A stretch of 53,379 nucleotides of DNA from an uncultured Alphaproteobacteria bacterium. Its GTDB lineage: Bacteria > Pseudomonadota > Alphaproteobacteria > Rhizobiales > JACESI01. The notes beneath the pieces are model-generated. The model had not been told where the DNA came from, did not search any database, and saw nothing but the letters and a program-made list of their open reading frames with translations. Shown piece by piece: positions 53,378-53,379 of this stretch; the stretch's first letter is position 1, and each line of letters starts with the position of its first letter. Location of the stretch: assembly GCA_938034375.1 (NCBI GenBank), contig CALHLB010000021.1, forward strand, positions 1 through 53,379, read 5' to 3'. The translations under genes were made by a program, and so were the position numbers.

Positions 53378-53379
53378 CG

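Noticed and set aside
1-53379. CRISPR arrays, tRNA and rRNA genes
   Set aside because: No regularly spaced repeats with unique spacers, no cloverleaf-type sequence and no rRNA sequence were seen.

Overview
The window looks like chromosome of an AT-rich alphaproteobacterium, most likely of the Hyphomicrobiales (Rhizobiales). The reasons are the gene order aminotransferase–hom–glpX–recJ next to a class I PHA synthase, the rplM–rpsI pair with argC nearby, the MocR-type TauR with TauABC, Xsc and Pta, and a two-palindrome intergenic repeat resembling rhizobial RIME elements. Organic osmolyte and sulfonate uptake genes suggest a marine or eukaryote-associated life. This placement is inference from gene content, not from a database search.

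Layout. 1–0.58 kb is an insertion-sequence scar (IS3-type orfA start next to an IS481-type transposase remnant). 0.58–10.05 kb holds two complete TRAP transporters, both on the minus strand. Between them is a tandem universal stress protein gene with a perfect FNR/FixK-type box. 10.2–25 kb is an organosulfonate and methylamine region: tauABC, tauR, an XRE–cupin regulator, two adjacent 810-residue flavoproteins of the dimethylglycine/sarcosine dehydrogenase type, a TetR regulator, a DM13 protein, pta and xsc. 25.4–27.7 kb is a LysR regulator divergent from an acyl-CoA-dehydrogenase-like gene. 27.6–42.6 kb is mostly conserved core: HI0933-like flavoprotein, recJ, glpX, hom and an aminotransferase on the minus strand, then phaC, rplM–rpsI, a glycosyltransferase with a flippase, and argC on the plus strand.

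42.7–45.0 kb is a decaying accessory patch: an RTX-type reading frame with two in-frame stops, an unknown protein, and a degenerate IS5/IS427-type transposase. 45–53.4 kb returns to housekeeping genes (DUF2267-like protein, HerA-like ATPase, M20 peptidase, class IV aminotransferase, superoxide dismutase, SprA-like metalloprotease). It also holds a small glycine-zipper protein with a coupled downstream gene (toxin/immunity-like), a good candidate small RNA, and the third copy of a palindromic repeat family.

How the genes work together. TauABC would import taurine or a related sulfonate. Xsc would convert sulfoacetaldehyde plus phosphate to acetyl phosphate and sulfite, and Pta would make acetyl-CoA. 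The window shows no taurine aminotransferase (Tpa) or recognised taurine dehydrogenase (TauXY). Two flavin/folate N-demethylase-type enzymes sit between the import and cleavage modules instead. This leads to the main hypothesis: the region handles N-methylated taurines (or couples methylated glycines to taurine use). Candidate direct-repeat operators upstream of tauA and xsc fit a shared TauR control.
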